A DNA stretch of 64,000 bases, taken from Watersipora subatra (Eukaryota > Bryozoa > Gymnolaemata > Cheilostomatida > Watersiporidae). Of this stretch, positions 22,684 to 36,800 are shown piece after piece (position 1 is the first letter of the stretch; each line of letters opens with the position of its first letter). The stretch lies in the NCBI RefSeq assembly GCF_963576615.1, contig NC_088708.1, forward strand, positions 47,479,196 to 47,543,195, given 5' to 3'. The translations under genes and the position numbers were made by a program. The notes beneath the pieces are model-generated. The model made no database searches, was not told where the DNA came from, and saw nothing but the letters and a program-made list of their open reading frames with translations.

Positions 22684-24465
22684 CTTGTGTTTGTATCCTC
22701 TTCCTGCATATGGCTTTACTTCTGGAATGTTCTCTAGCCATGTAGTTTTTAAATTATCTCATTTGCCTGTATACTTTCCCAGTGTACCTATCCGTTGCAA
22801 TTGTGACCCATTTTGAAATCGGAATAAGTGGCTGAAAGAGCGGGGATCCTGTGTAATCCAAGGGCTCAAGTTATTCGTGTAAAAATTGTTGCGAACGGTT
22901 GTGAAACTCAAGAGTTGTCCCTTATTTCATGTAAAAATCTTCCATATTGTACAGAAGTTAATGAGGTTGTGAGGTTAACAACCTTTAGCTAAGTTTAAAC
23001 TATTTACCTACATTACTTACACATTTAAAAGCTTTTTAAATTTTGTACATAGCATGCATTGACTATCTTTAAAACTGAAACTTACAAGGTGCTATTAGTT
23101 TTAATCAAGTATTGGTAAAACCCAAATAGAGAATTATCACTTGAATATTAGCTGGTGTTTTAGTAATATAGTACAAGCTTTGTTATTTTATTGTACATAT
23201 CCTCTATAGATTCATTAAGTATAGCCTTGTTCCAATGAGTATGCGCTCATCAATAAAACATTTGGTGAAATCTTATTTAACGATCAAATCTTTGGCAAGG
23301 AATGAAACTAAATCTTGCACAAATAATCAAAGCCCTTGGTTTACAATTATCCGCAAGAGTGAGTTTTGAGGATTTTATGAGCTAATTTTGCAGTATCTGT
23401 CCATATACATTTTATAACAATTTACTATCGATGATTATATGGTTTGGCTACTTTTACTGCCATTTCTTTTATATTAATCTGTCACTTGTAGATATTGTAC
23501 AAACATACATTGTTTACATTTTTATGACACAACTCTTTAGCATCAAACAGGATAACAGCTTCATATTTCTTTATACTAGATATTTAAATAAATCTCTGGT
23601 TATGAGATTGAAAAATGTCTTAACAGTCATCAACAACGAGAGATGGTTTGCCTTGGTCTCTACTCATAGCTGCCACTTGTGCATTGTCCGTGGTGCTGAC
23701 AGCTTGCACTCATGCATAAGGTTATTCGATTCTATTTTCGTTATGTTGATCTTTAATTGTCTGAGAGATTTATTTGTAGCTACAAAAAGATTATTTGTAA
23801 AGCAACCATTCAACTCTATGATGGTACCAAGTGTATCGGTGGTGTGGTGAGTCTTCACTTCTTTCCCATGGTTAGTAAAACACACAGACAGCACACCTTT
23901 TTGAGAATTTCTGACTCAACTATGTGTATGTGCCCAGCTTTTCTGAGTGAATTTAGGCTTCCTCTCTTCTAAGCGCAAGTAATACATTCCGGTAATAATA
24001 CTTTTGTTTCGGGGCGTGAGGCATTTGCCATCAATGACTAACCAAAAAAGTAATAAAAACAATGTGATTGGCTACTAATGATTATTAATTGTCAATGACA
24101 GGTCATAACGAACTTCTTAAATTTTTACATTTACGGCTTAAAAATTGGAGCAAGCGTGTCACATGTAGGTGAAGAAATTGTAGCTGACACAATGCCTTTT
24201 GTTGTTAAATGTCATTTCAGTATCCAAAAACGGATTTATGTAAATTCAACCAGATTCCCTGCCAGGTGCTGAATCTAGACTCTAGATCATTCTCTTAATG
24301 AGTCCACATGATGAGATTTAATGGACTGCTCAGCTCTATTGATGTCTATGTTCATCATAAGTCCCACCAAGGAATCACACAAACTAAAAAGTGGATGGGA
24401 GTATTGAATCCTCCCCCCCCCCCTTTCAAACAATAGCACACATCGAATTACATAGTTCTACCTAC
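22684..24465. other. Convergent 3' region between dsRBD gene and TUBE1
   Basis: Holds the 3' UTRs of both genes. There is a C12-type homopolymer near 24412-24423. Bases 23779-23845 read like a short exon on + (acceptor TTTGTAG, donor GTGAGT, containing IQLYDGTKCIGGV), but no partner exon was found. Confidence 0.5.
23252..23257 (+). terminator. Candidate polyadenylation signal of the dsRBD gene
   Basis: AATAAA about 570 bases after the stop, before the convergent TUBE1 3' end. No closer canonical hexamer was seen. Confidence 0.35.
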
Positions 24466-24471
24466 TTTATT
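24466..24471 (-). terminator. Candidate TUBE1 polyadenylation signal
   Basis: TTTATT on the + strand reads AATAAA on the TUBE1 strand, 82 bases past its stop codon. Confidence 0.5.
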
Positions 24472-24552
24472 TCAACAACAAATCGCTATAAATTAATAAT
24501 CACAAAAACTTAGCTAAGCCTAAATGACATTATGCCACATAGACAAACACCG

Positions 24553-24898
24553 TTATGTATCGCCTACTAGATGTGGCCTTAGTCTAGGGAGAACAGGTGG
24601 GGGCTGTTCCATTTGCTGATCTAATGATTCATACTCTTTCACCACATTTGTCAAAGAATTTAAACTTTCATTGAAGTCACTTAGTTCCATTCCATCTATG
24701 GACGTGTAGTGGTGAAGGTGAGCCTTGCGCTTGTAGAGCCGACTGAATCTTGTGATAAGCTCTCCAAATGTTAACCTAATGCATGTATTGTTGGCCAGTG
24801 TCAGTAACGAGTGGGGATAGCCTACAGGGGGCACCGAGCACAGCCCCGTCTTCCATCCTTCCTGGTTCCAGTGTATGAATTTCAGTCGAGATCGTAAC
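24553..24898 (-). CDS. TUBE1: TUBE1 exon 6 (terminal)
   Basis: Acceptor CTTCTGTAG; encodes HWNQEGWKTGLCSVPPVG, LANNTC, LYKRKAHLHHY and a Pro-rich end with TAA at 24555-24553. Confidence 0.96.
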
Positions 24899-27800
24899 CT
24901 ACAGAAGTTAATCTTGCTATAAAAATCATTACGCTTTCAGGCTATTAGTCAAGGTTATTTAAATTGAAAAGCGATCACTTTATATAGTTTTTCAAAATGG
25001 TTTTTTAAACGAAAATAATTACAATCTTTTAATACATTATGTTAGCAATACCAACGCTAAAAATCACTTAATACTAAGTGACATTGCAGGCAACTTTACA
25101 ATCTTAAATTGCCAGCTAGTAAAATGTCACACGAAACAGCAAATGAAGAATTACTATAACCATGCAGCTATTTATCATTCTATCCATAGACCTATCCATC
25201 GATCTATCCATGGTAGGTTAGGGTGGTCAGTCGCATTTAATTGAGCAATAGTAGAGACATTTTTTTCAGTGAGTAAACGTCGCTCTGTAATCTGAGCCCC
25301 TGCATGACAACCAGGTTAATGCATATTTAGACTCTCTAATAATTGATTTCAAAAAGGAAATGAAAAGTGGAGTACAAACACCATTACTATTTGTCAAGAT
25401 TTAATTTCATTGACGAGCTCAAGTAAGCAAACATGAATGTCATGCCAGCTTGCTTTGCACTTTGATCATACTGTATCTTGAATACCTCTTTTTAAATACA
25501 TACAGCTGGCTTCTATATACTAATTTCATTTACTGAACTTAACCATCTCTCAGTTCCCTCCGTCTCTCCAGAGTTTGTTAAAACTACTAGAGCCTGATTC
25601 AACTTAGTTTTTTGATGGTCTGAGCCAATTCTATATATTGACCAATCGAATCTTCAATGTGCCATCTCCTCACAAACTCAACGTATGAAAATGATTTAGA
25701 TAGCTTTACATAAAATTTTATAAATACGTGCATAACTGTTTTCAGTAGAGATAGTCGGACAGCTCCTAACATTAAAAGTGAAACACACCTTTCAATATTC
25801 CTTCGAATGTCTGATATCTGAACATTCCCTCGAACCATGAGAGCGCAAGCAAGATATAAACTTCGCTTTGGGTCAGCTTTAATAAGTTGATGTTCAGGAG
25901 AGAAAGCGTCGGTAAACATCTGGTCGAGACGTCTTGGAGGGATGTTAACGTCTGCGAGGGTATAGAGTGGTGTCTGGCTAGTCACTAGATAGTGTAATGA
26001 TGGAAATGGTACAAGATTCATCACAATCTCATTGAGATCCACATTGAGACTGCCTAAAAGTAGATACCGCATCGATGTTACAAAAGGTTGGAACCTAAAT
26101 GATTGAGAAACAACTTAGTTATACAAGACAAAAGAAACACTGTGATATTAAATCCAGTAAAGTGTTACAGAGTTTGGAACCTAAACAAGTAAAAAATGAG
26201 GACTTTGTCACAAGGTATCTTAAAGGTTGACTTGCAACAAAATTTACATTACAGTTATTTGGTATCAAAAGGTTCACCACGTCTTACTCGGCTGTGTTGT
26301 ATGTGCAAAATATGTGGAAATGTGATTACAAGCTTTTAAATGCTCCCAAACGAACAATTGAAAAAAACGGCCATAAGTTGAAACCCCTTTATTTTGATGA
26401 CGTACTCAACTCGATGTGGTTATTGTTTTGACACATGATGTTATCAAGTGAAATGAAAGGCCAATTAGAGGCTCAATATAAAACGTCTCCTTGTACTAGT
26501 TTATGACAAACACTTCGGGTTCTACCGGAAAGCCCGTATCAAATATAGATGCTCGCTATCATTTCAGCTTGGTCTAATCATCTAGTTGTAATCTGATCAT
26601 GCGACTCATATTTCCGGCCAAATAGCGTGAACAATTTCTGCAGCATTTTTCGACCATCACAGGTGACCAACAGGCTCCTCATGGTTATCAGAGGATGATA
26701 TGCACCTGTCGAGCTGAGGTTAAAAAATTAAACTAAGTTTTAGGCTGGGTTTTGAGATATCAGTGCTCAAATTGACAGCTTTACAATAATAATGACAATA
26801 GACATGGTTTTATTGAATGCGTGAAGTATATTTGTGAAAATATTTCGATGAATGAGATTGCATGAAAGTGTAAACAGAAGCGCCTCGTGTTCAACTAGGT
26901 CACATTTGAGCCATTTTGAGAGGGATTCCAACCTACAGCGTTTTCATGATGGCTGCTATTAACTGTTTGTTTTTTGAGCTTTTAAAAGCTTGTAATTACA
27001 TTTCCGCATATTTTGCACATACAACACAGCAGAGTAAAACATGGTGAACCTTTTGATACCAAATAACTGTAATGTGAATTTTGTTGCAAATCAACCTTTA
27101 ACGTACCTTGTGACAAAGTCCTCATTCTTTACTTGCTTAGGTTCCAAACTCTGTAACGCTTTACTGGATTTAAAATCATAGTGTTTCTTTTGTCTTGTAT
27201 AACTAAGTTTTTTCAACCTGTACGTTATAGATTCAGAGTAACAGAGAGGCTGACCTTAGTAAGATAATGCAGGGGAATAGAATGAATTGGAGGCAATAAC
27301 AAATACAGTCAAACATGGATAACTCGAACTTCACGGAACCGAGCGAAAGTGTTCGAATTATCAGAGCGTTCAAGTTATCAGAGCACTGTCACAAGTCCAT
27401 GTATTTACTTATTTATTAGTAGATACATGTACATATACAAACTATAATATAAATCAAGAGCACAAATGGCTTCTTTCAAATTAAATGCTTCTAATGCAAA
27501 GTTTAAAACGTTTTTATCAAAAAGTATAGAGATTTTTCTATCACTTGAGATTGGTTTGTTGTTTGAGGTGATGTTATTGCCAGGACGTTTTTTTAGATTG
27601 ACATTGGCAAAACTTGATCGTTGTTGAAATGCTTAAAAGAAAAGACATCTTTTTTTTTTGAGCGTTTTACCCACGATCAATTTTGCCGATTTTTCTTGAA
27701 GTTTATGCAAAGATTACCTCACTTTACCTTGCTTCCGAAAGGCGATCGCTAAGCGGATGTTTGGTATAAATCAAATTTCACCAAACCTTTAGAAAAGTCG

Positions 27801-30800
27801 TTGACAAAAATATTTTGCCGATGGTGGTAATAACGCTTATGAATTGCGAAAAGTTGAGGTTTACCTCTATGGCTTGGAATAAAGTGATTTTCTAAAGCGA
27901 TAACAACCGTTTCGGTAGCCGTTGGGCAAAAACAGTTCGAGTTAACATTGTTGAGTTCGAGTTATCTATAGCAATTTATCATTACGTGGGAACGGACCAA
28001 AGAAACCGTTTGAATTAACCATGTGTTCGAGCTATCCGTGGGCGAGTTATCCATGTTTGACTGTAATTGGGTTCTGATAACACAAACTATTTAGATGCTG
28101 GGTTGTACACACAGGGTAAGAACAGATAGGGCAGTATAAAAAAAGGAGACAGAAGTTCAGACATGATAAGGGGCTGATAAGAAAGGAAACAGACAGACAC
28201 CAACAAAACTGCTGAATCATTGTTCATATTCTAGTATAGCTAGAGCCTACATTTGAAACTCCTGTTACAGTTCCTGGTTCAGTACACCCCCCAAAACTGT
28301 GAGAGGTTACCAAGTAGAGAACAGCTAGTGAATAGGCTGCAGCATTGTCACCTTCAAACCTTGCAGAGCTTGTCATGTTCAGCAGCAAGTTAGCTACAAT
28401 ATTATTCATAGAGTCAAAGGAACTGTGGTCCTTCTCGGTGCCCACACAGCCTTGATCATTGGTGATGGTGGCGGTCCTCCTAGAGGGTCCCGCCTTTTCT
28501 GCAATAAAACACATGACATTACATGGTGACTACAGCTAATTACATCTGTGATGCTACTTGAGCTGAAAACAAAAATCAGCACAACTTGATTCGGGACTAC
28601 GATGCTAAGAATTTTGTGCTGTATTATCCAGTTTTTTTCTTGAGTCGGAGGGAGGGGGGTCGCCCAAATGTTTTTGATAAACTGTTACCTTATACCTCGT
28701 ACACAAAGGTTTGTACACATTGGATTGTACATCATTGCCACACCAATGACCTCTCTAACAATATAAATCTGTAACAGGCGATCAGATCCAACTTAAATAC
28801 AAGCAATAACTTGTTAATTCTACTGTTTGGTGAATGGGAAATTTCATCTAGGTGTTTGAAAGGGGATTAAAGTCATTCCAAACCATCAAGAACAAGTGTC
28901 ATCCCAGTGACTTAAACTGCGGATTTAGATACACAGCAATCACTCATTTTACATCGTTACTCGGGACCGGCCGCCCCCGCTTCCCGAAGAAGTGAAAATC
29001 TGTAAAATAGAAACTAACCCTCATATCTAATGAAGTCACTTTTTTATTAATCATATTTCCTCCTTTCTTGGGTTCATTAGATGATTTTGAGGGTCAGGGG
29101 AAATGTGTCACAGGTACTGAACCTTTACACTTCATATAATCTACAGGAAAACTAGGACTCTGCAACAACAGCTATCGCAACGGTGCTTGTGGAGGGACCT
29201 CACTGAGTCGGAGTATGAGAGAGATTTGTATTTTAGTTTTTTTCTTTATTTTATTTATTTTCTTTAATTTTTAATGAATATTCTTTAGTCTGTGAATTGC
29301 TGAAGCTGTGAAAGTTGAAACGTCAAGTAGCAAAGGATTGCTGTATACAGATGTATCATTAAAATCCAAATAATATAAAATAGAGTGCAGAAAATAATAT
29401 TCTATAGAGTATATAGTTTAAACTAGTAACTCCTTGATTAGTAGCTTTCTTTATGGTTACAACTTTTATAAATAATTCCAACATCACCTCGCCTTGTGTA
29501 CAGTGTTGAAATACAACTGCTGAATGTCTATAGAGAACAATCAATTCTTAAAAGAAACCCAATAAAACTTTGGCTGATGTATTCAACTTATAGGAACAGC
29601 TAGCCTGGCTGCTTGAAAGCTAACCGCTACCAACCAGTGGCTCCATGGTTTAAATAAATCATTTTCTTTCGTAATTTGTGTCTCTATTGCGCGATACATT
29701 TCTTGTAAGAAATCACATGAGTACAACACCAAATAATAAAACGCAAGCTTCCATAAATGCAGGAGTATAAATGCACACCACACTTCTTTTACCCGCTGTC
29801 TTATTTACGATGTCGACAAGGGCTTGATTCTCCACTGGTAGCACACAATCAGCATGCTCTGTGAGACATCTCGTAGCTAGCACACAGTTATATGGTGAAG
29901 TTATCACGTCGTCTTCATGGGACGGGTAGAGAGCGGTCACAAACCTAGATGATAAATTGGTGCATGGCGTGATTGCTCAACCCCGAGAGCAACAGTGAAA
30001 CATGAATAACTCTATGGAGCTTCATGCAAAGTTTATAGTTCATATAGAGAACTATATGAACTATAGACTGTAAACTATGAAATATGCTGTTTTTTGTGGA
30101 GACGGGCAAATACAATAAGCTGGAAAAAGGAACTCAAGCAATCTTTGTCACAAACCTAATCCTACTAACCAACAAAAAATCTACACAATTTATAATCCGC
30201 TTTCACACTGTGGTGGAAGCAGCTGAGCCACCACCGAGGACATCCAGCTACAAAGAACATGCTTCCCGACTACGCTGCCAGACATCGTCCAACCGAGCAA
30301 GAAAAGGAAGGAATCTAACACGAGAAGATTTGTATATACGACGACGGACGATAGACAGACAGAGTGACTGCAAGGTTGACATAGTATTTCCCATGGCGGT
30401 TATTACCGCCGGTTTATACCGCCCCGGGAAAAACTCATTTTGGTCCAAAAATGGGAAAAAGCGGGAAAAACTAAAAAACCTCTTTTTTGACAAGTTGACT
30501 AATGCCTAAGCAAAAAATAACAATACACTTATACCATTAGCTGTCATAAAGCTTCTTTATGGCTTTTTAACAGTACACAGACTAAAAAAGCGCATAACCT
30601 TTCTAATTGGTTTATTTACTAAATATTGAATGAAAAGATCAGACCACAAGATAATATTCGTTTATTTAAATATATTAAATAGTAATAATGAATGAAAAGC
30701 AAAACTGAAACATGTGAAAACATGAAATATCCTTTTCATGTTTTCACATGTTTGAAATATTATGCTTTCTGTGATGTGTGAAACATGATAATAAAGCATA

Positions 30801-33800
30801 ATACAGCGATTAGAAAATAATTGAAAAATGAAAACACATGAAGATAATGCCAAGTGGTCTAGACCGGTGAACTGAACAAACGGATTACAAACGGATTAGA
30901 GTAATGAGATGATTGATGAGTAATGATTGTCTAAGAAAAGTTAATCCTTGTATTCGGCCGAATCATACCCTAAAGAAATTGTTTTTAGGTTTTGGTAGCA
31001 AGCTACCAGTTTGGAAGCTTTCTCCACTCCAAGCCTGTTGCGCAGCTTGGTCTGCTCTAAGGCAAAAGTGCTAAACAAAACACGTCAAAACAGTTCTATT
31101 ATTGGACTGTAAAAGGCTCATCGTTATTTAACGTTGGCCCGTATCTTGGGTCATGATTTTTTCTAATTTTTCCCTCTTTTAAACACTACTTTATTTCCAT
31201 TGCTATTGATTGATATAAATATGGAGTCACAAAACTAATTGTTTAGTCCAATTTTCCATTTTTATTTAATTTTAATTTTAGCAAAATATTTGGATAAAAA
31301 ATTCTGACGTTATAATATTTCCCAGTTTTTACCAGTTGTTCCCGGTTTTTACCAGTTGTTCCCGGTTTTTACCAGTTGTTCCCGGTTTTTACCAGTTTTT
31401 TCTGGTTTTTACCAGTTTTTCCCGCTGCCCTTTTCCCCGTTTTTCCCGGGAAAAATGCCAACCCTGAGTGGCTGTGCTGATGTTTTACACTTGTGTTTGT
31501 GCCATGATATTATTGGTATACGAATATATCTCACAGTAAGCTAAGACTGTTTGTTATTGCCAATGCACATTGAGTTGGTGACCATAAGTTAAGTGCCTAG
31601 ACCTTCAACCAGTCCGAGTCACAGACTGGCCGTAACATAGGTTCTTTACATTACTTCATTGTTATAGTCTGTTGAGGATGAACTCTGCAAAGTTTAGGGC
31701 GTAGCGTATCACGAGAATATTATGTGGGTTTAATGTATAAACTTGTAGGAGCTTTGGAGAAGCAACAGTGTTGCTGAGACCCGCTATACACCAAATAGCA
31801 ATGACATGCATATTGCTTCCTTAAAATTCATGTATATTAAAACTAGCTATAGTTTGAGCACACTAAGCAAAAACCTTGTGTGTTCACTCTTTAACCACAA
31901 GGTACTTGAGCTGTGAAAATTAAGAAGGATATTCAATTTTCACTTAAATTTATATAAATTTACACCTATATTTTAAAATATAAAACAAAAATTGCATTCT
32001 TTAATTATTACACTAGTTTATACTACTGCATAAATACATTACCTGTTAGTGATTAAATGGTTAATGATTTATGAATAAAAAGAAGGGTATTTATAGAACT
32101 GTGTCAACATTACCACTGTTGAGTGAGGACCATAGGTAATGTCGCCTGGTACCTATCGCTAGGTGGCTATACCGTTGCTATTGTTTTAATAGTACACAAT
32201 TGTGATTTATCTGTGAAATTATTCTTACTTTGATAGAATGCGCAAGTTCTTTTGTACACTTTGTGAGCAGTGCAGGTACAATAGCCAACTTTCTTTACAA
32301 ATCCGTGTCAGTTTACAAAAATATGATAATTTCCACGTTTATTAGCCTGATACACGCAATGACTTAAGCCTGGTTCCCATATTCGCCGCAATGCACCGGC
32401 GACAGCACCGCAGGCTAATGTGGTGAAATGTAATTGCCGGCGGTCGATGCAAGAGTTTAGCGCTGTTCAAATTTTGTGGAAAGCCGCAGACAAAATCTTC
32501 CCGAAGTTCACTGTACAAGTGAAGGTCACCATTATCGAAACCGCATGACGAGCAAACATTTTCATGCAGTTATTAGCGATGAAGCTTTATGTGAACAGGA
32601 GCCGCCGAGCCTAACCTCTCAAGCGTTTTGCTGCGCAAGATTACCACCGGGGTCTCGCATTCGATATGGGAACCAGGCTTAATACACGACTTGATAAAAT
32701 CATCAGTAAGTCATCCCAAAATTGTACGATCACAATTTTAATGACATATTGAGAAGCATATATATGTTTACTGAATGTCGATGAGGCATTTATGACCTAT
32801 GTAACGTGACTTGGTTATGATTCAACTCGGTTAACCCAATGATCACTAAAAATAATTTTTCTCCAACCATGAGAGATATGGGATGAGAATCCAAATGCAA
32901 TATAAGCACCCAACATGCATATACCACACAAATAGGGGATCGAAAGCCTTCTTTAATCACAGCTCTACAAACTGTTTATGTTAATGAAGAACAAGTCAGC
33001 ACATGTGAGAAAAGTAATGGGCTGGCAGTAATCACAAAAGCAAGCGTAAACCAGCAATAATAGCAATACTATTCATCTGTGAACTGACTTACCGATACAC
33101 TTCGGGAAACTCTTCCGCGAGAAGTTTAAGTACAAATGTACCGAGTCCACTTCCTGTTCCACCACCCATAGAATGTATTATGAAGAAACACTGCAGACAA
33201 TCACACTGCTCGGCTGCTCTGCGAATAACCTCAACAAGATCATCCCTGTATTTGCTGCCATATTCTTTATGGCCTGTCGCCCAATTGTTACCACTTCCTG
33301 CAAGATCATGGCCGCACTATTATTAAAAAATGCTTTTTCATGTTACTGATTTATTGGCAATGTCGTACTCTCCCAGGATATGTGAATAATGACCGTACCA
33401 AACCAATTATTTATAGCGAATGCTAGAAACCCTCAAGGTTTATTTGGAAGCAGTACAGCTAAACCTGTAAGTATGACCTTAGTGTGAGTCGTCGTATTGT
33501 AAAAAAAAGTTTTACAGTCAAACTGCGCATCTGCATCAACAATATTAACACTAACAATATTACTGAGCCTCATATAAATAGGATCTATTTGGGAATTGAC
33601 AGTTCTATATGACAGTCAATGTGTCAAATCAGTCAATTTGTAAAAAGACTGAAATTTTCAGTGAATTTACAAATTGACTAAAAAATCAGTCCATTTATTA
33701 GACAGATTGCCTGAAACATTGATATGAAGTAATACAAGTCATTTATGTCAAGTAGAGCATCGACTATCACATATATGCATTCTTATATTGTTTAACCTAC

Positions 33801-36800
33801 TACTATTTAATATTTTAAACAATAATTTTTTAACAAGTACAACATATGATGTGTAATCTTTGATTGAGGATATAAAGATTATCTACGGTTAAACAGATGT
33901 TTATATCAAAGACCAGATGCTGGCTTAGGTATTATAGGTAATCCAGCTAGATGTTCAAGTCGACTTCTGAACGGAGTCGACTTGAACATGTAGCTGGAAA
34001 TCAACAAATTGCACAAGGAAATAAGCTTGAGACAGGCAGTACAAGAAAATCTCAAGCGTGACAGGCAAGGGTATACCATGTGTAACTGTGGACAAAGTGG
34101 CAAGAAGTGAAAGTCAAACAAATGTAAATATTTCAAGGCTAGAGAGGCATGTAACAGTAGATGTCATGGGAGTTTGACACTTTCAAATAAAAACTGAAAC
34201 TAGTAATTTAATTATAAAGAATGACCATATGATTGTTATTCAACTGGATGCTATGTCTTGGTAGAAGGTGTTTTAATCATTTCAAATGCACATATAATTT
34301 AAATTCATGAGTAGAGCCAAATGTGATGGCTGTTTTACAGACAATTAGCTTTCATTTGTTGATACAGTTAACTACAGGTTGTTACAGATCAATTGTTTGT
34401 ACTTATTAATCAAATTATTTTTTAAAATTGTGTTGTTTCATTGATCTCTGCCAACATGAACTGGGTTTTTCGATGGCTGCTTCTATCAATGTGAGTACTT
34501 TACCCTACCAGAAACTGCTGTTTGACTCTAATTGCTGCACAAAGTAGCCTCATTAAGTCGTCACACTAGTAATTATGGTAAACAGCTACCCTGTTCAACT
34601 CATCCAAGCGTTCAAGCACCTGGTTCAGGTATTTGATATTAACATCTCTTTAAATGTAGATAATCTTCATATCCTCAACCAAATATTACACATATGTTGT
34701 ACTTACTAAAATAATTATTTTTAAAATATTAAATAGAAACAAGTTAAACAATATAGTGTAACAGCAGAGAACTGTGATCAGGGCTGTAATGATAGACCTC
34801 CGAGCCACTACGGTAGTAGGACCAAGCCTCCAAGGTACCGTTGGAGGCCCGGCCACACTTATAAACTTGGACTATCGACATGAAACCGTGTAAAGTACAA
34901 AAAAGGGCAGAGCCTAGACCGTAAATAAAAATATAAAATGAGAGAGAATCGATCGCTGAAAAAGAGTCGTACTGCGCACACGCTCTGTGCATGTAGGTTC
35001 TTGGTTGCCTGTTATGCATGCACTATTATATATATATATTTAGTAAATATATATTTCATTGGCACTTAACACTCGGTGTTGTTGTTTGAATACCTCTTGG
35101 AGAATAAAGAAAACTATTTAATTGCATGCAGTGCCGCTAGGAGCTTGGCAAATTTTTCTGAATAAATACATATGAATGACTGATGCTCAAGGAGCGCGGA
35201 CCGAGGAGTGGACAGGCTAGTGGAGGTCATTGAGCGGCTCGCTTAGGCCCCAGTCCATCAATTTAATAGTGCCTCAGTGCTCGAGGACAGGTGATAGGAA
35301 GAACTTCATCAGCCAGATACAGGAGGTAGCCGGAGCAAACTCATGGTGCGAGGAAGCTGGCCTGCTGTACCTCCGGGAGGCTTGGAAAGAAAAGGTCGAG
35401 GACTGTGGACAGACTGACTGTGTAGAAGCCGTCTTTGATGTGCTTCGCGCTCGGTTTGGCCTCTTGCCTAGGCATTCTCGCAACAAATTTGGGCATCTTG
35501 AGGCAGGCCGCTGCCACCTCTCTTTAGGACCACATCTGCCGGGTAAAAAGGCTGGTCCGGGTTGACAGTAACCTGCCAAGTCCCTAAAAAACTAACATGG
35601 CCAAAGAGCTGTTTTGTAGCTCAATTAACTATGCCAGTTTGCAGCGACACCTGCTGGCTATGTCCGTGGCCATTCTTAAAAGTCGTGCATGCCAAAATTG
35701 AGTTCCTGCAGATTAAGCTTGCAAACATAGGGTCGACCGACATCCAGGGCATGGAGGAATCTGGGGGAGCAAGCAGCCGTAGTGCAAGATTAGACGGTCG
35801 GTCAAGTGCAACAACCCGGCTCGTGCAACAACTGATACAAGTGCAGCAGCTGAAGCAGGAAAGGAACCGGATCCCAAAAAGGAAGGAACCGAGGCTTCTA
35901 CAGTGCTGGGGATGTGGGACTTCCGGACACCTGCGCCGACACTGTCCTAAGAAGCCAGTACACCAGGAAGCCAAACCAGGATCCAATGAAGGAGAGGTTT
36001 CTCCTGCCGGGCTGGCAGTGAGAGGGACTCCTGCCGTGGCTGTCCAAAACTATTACCAGACCATGAAGGATCTAGAGCTCCAAAACCGTGAGGGCGGCTC
36101 AACACATAGACATGCCCCAGACAGGCTGCATATGGCTGCCCAACAGGGAGTGTGCCAGAAGATCAGTGAAAAAAGAACCGACCGGTTCAGTATCGGACAA
36201 CCGCCTATACGAACGAACTTGTTTCCTGTCGTCTACTTCCACTGATGCGGCACTTCAGAAGCTCGCTCCAAGAATGTGGCCCCAAATCGTGCCTCAAGGG
36301 CAATAAAAATGATGACAGCCCGGTATGCCATCAAAAGCTTAACTTAAAGGCGGTAGGACTGACTCACGGTACGCCTCAGATGTACCTGAAAAGGATAGGC
36401 CTGCTTGGCTTAGCTACAGCGACATTGAGCCTACTCGGGCACAAACGCTGAGCCGGCTCCACTCCACTAATTACTTCCTCCCTGGAAAGTTGGAGGGGCT
36501 ACCCGTTAGGTTTCTGTATGACACCAAGTGTACCACAAACCCGCTAAGCAAGCACATGTTCGACAAGCTCTCCCGGGCCATGATGGACTTGTTGGAGGAA
36601 AGTGACAGCCACGTACTCATGGGGATGAGACCAGGCTGTTCTTTTACGGAGTCCTACGGCTACCCATGCGACTACGGGACATAGAAACCGAGGAGGTCTT
36701 TGTGGTGAGCCAGATTCAGGGTTGGCAAAAATATGGATATTTTAAACAATTTATCACTGATATATATCATGATATTTATTGATATTTTTGATATGATATT

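Noticed and set aside
23431-23850. 139-codon plus frame
   Set aside because: Phe/Ile-rich translation of AT-rich sequence without motif; only its last part contains the exon-like segment noted separately.
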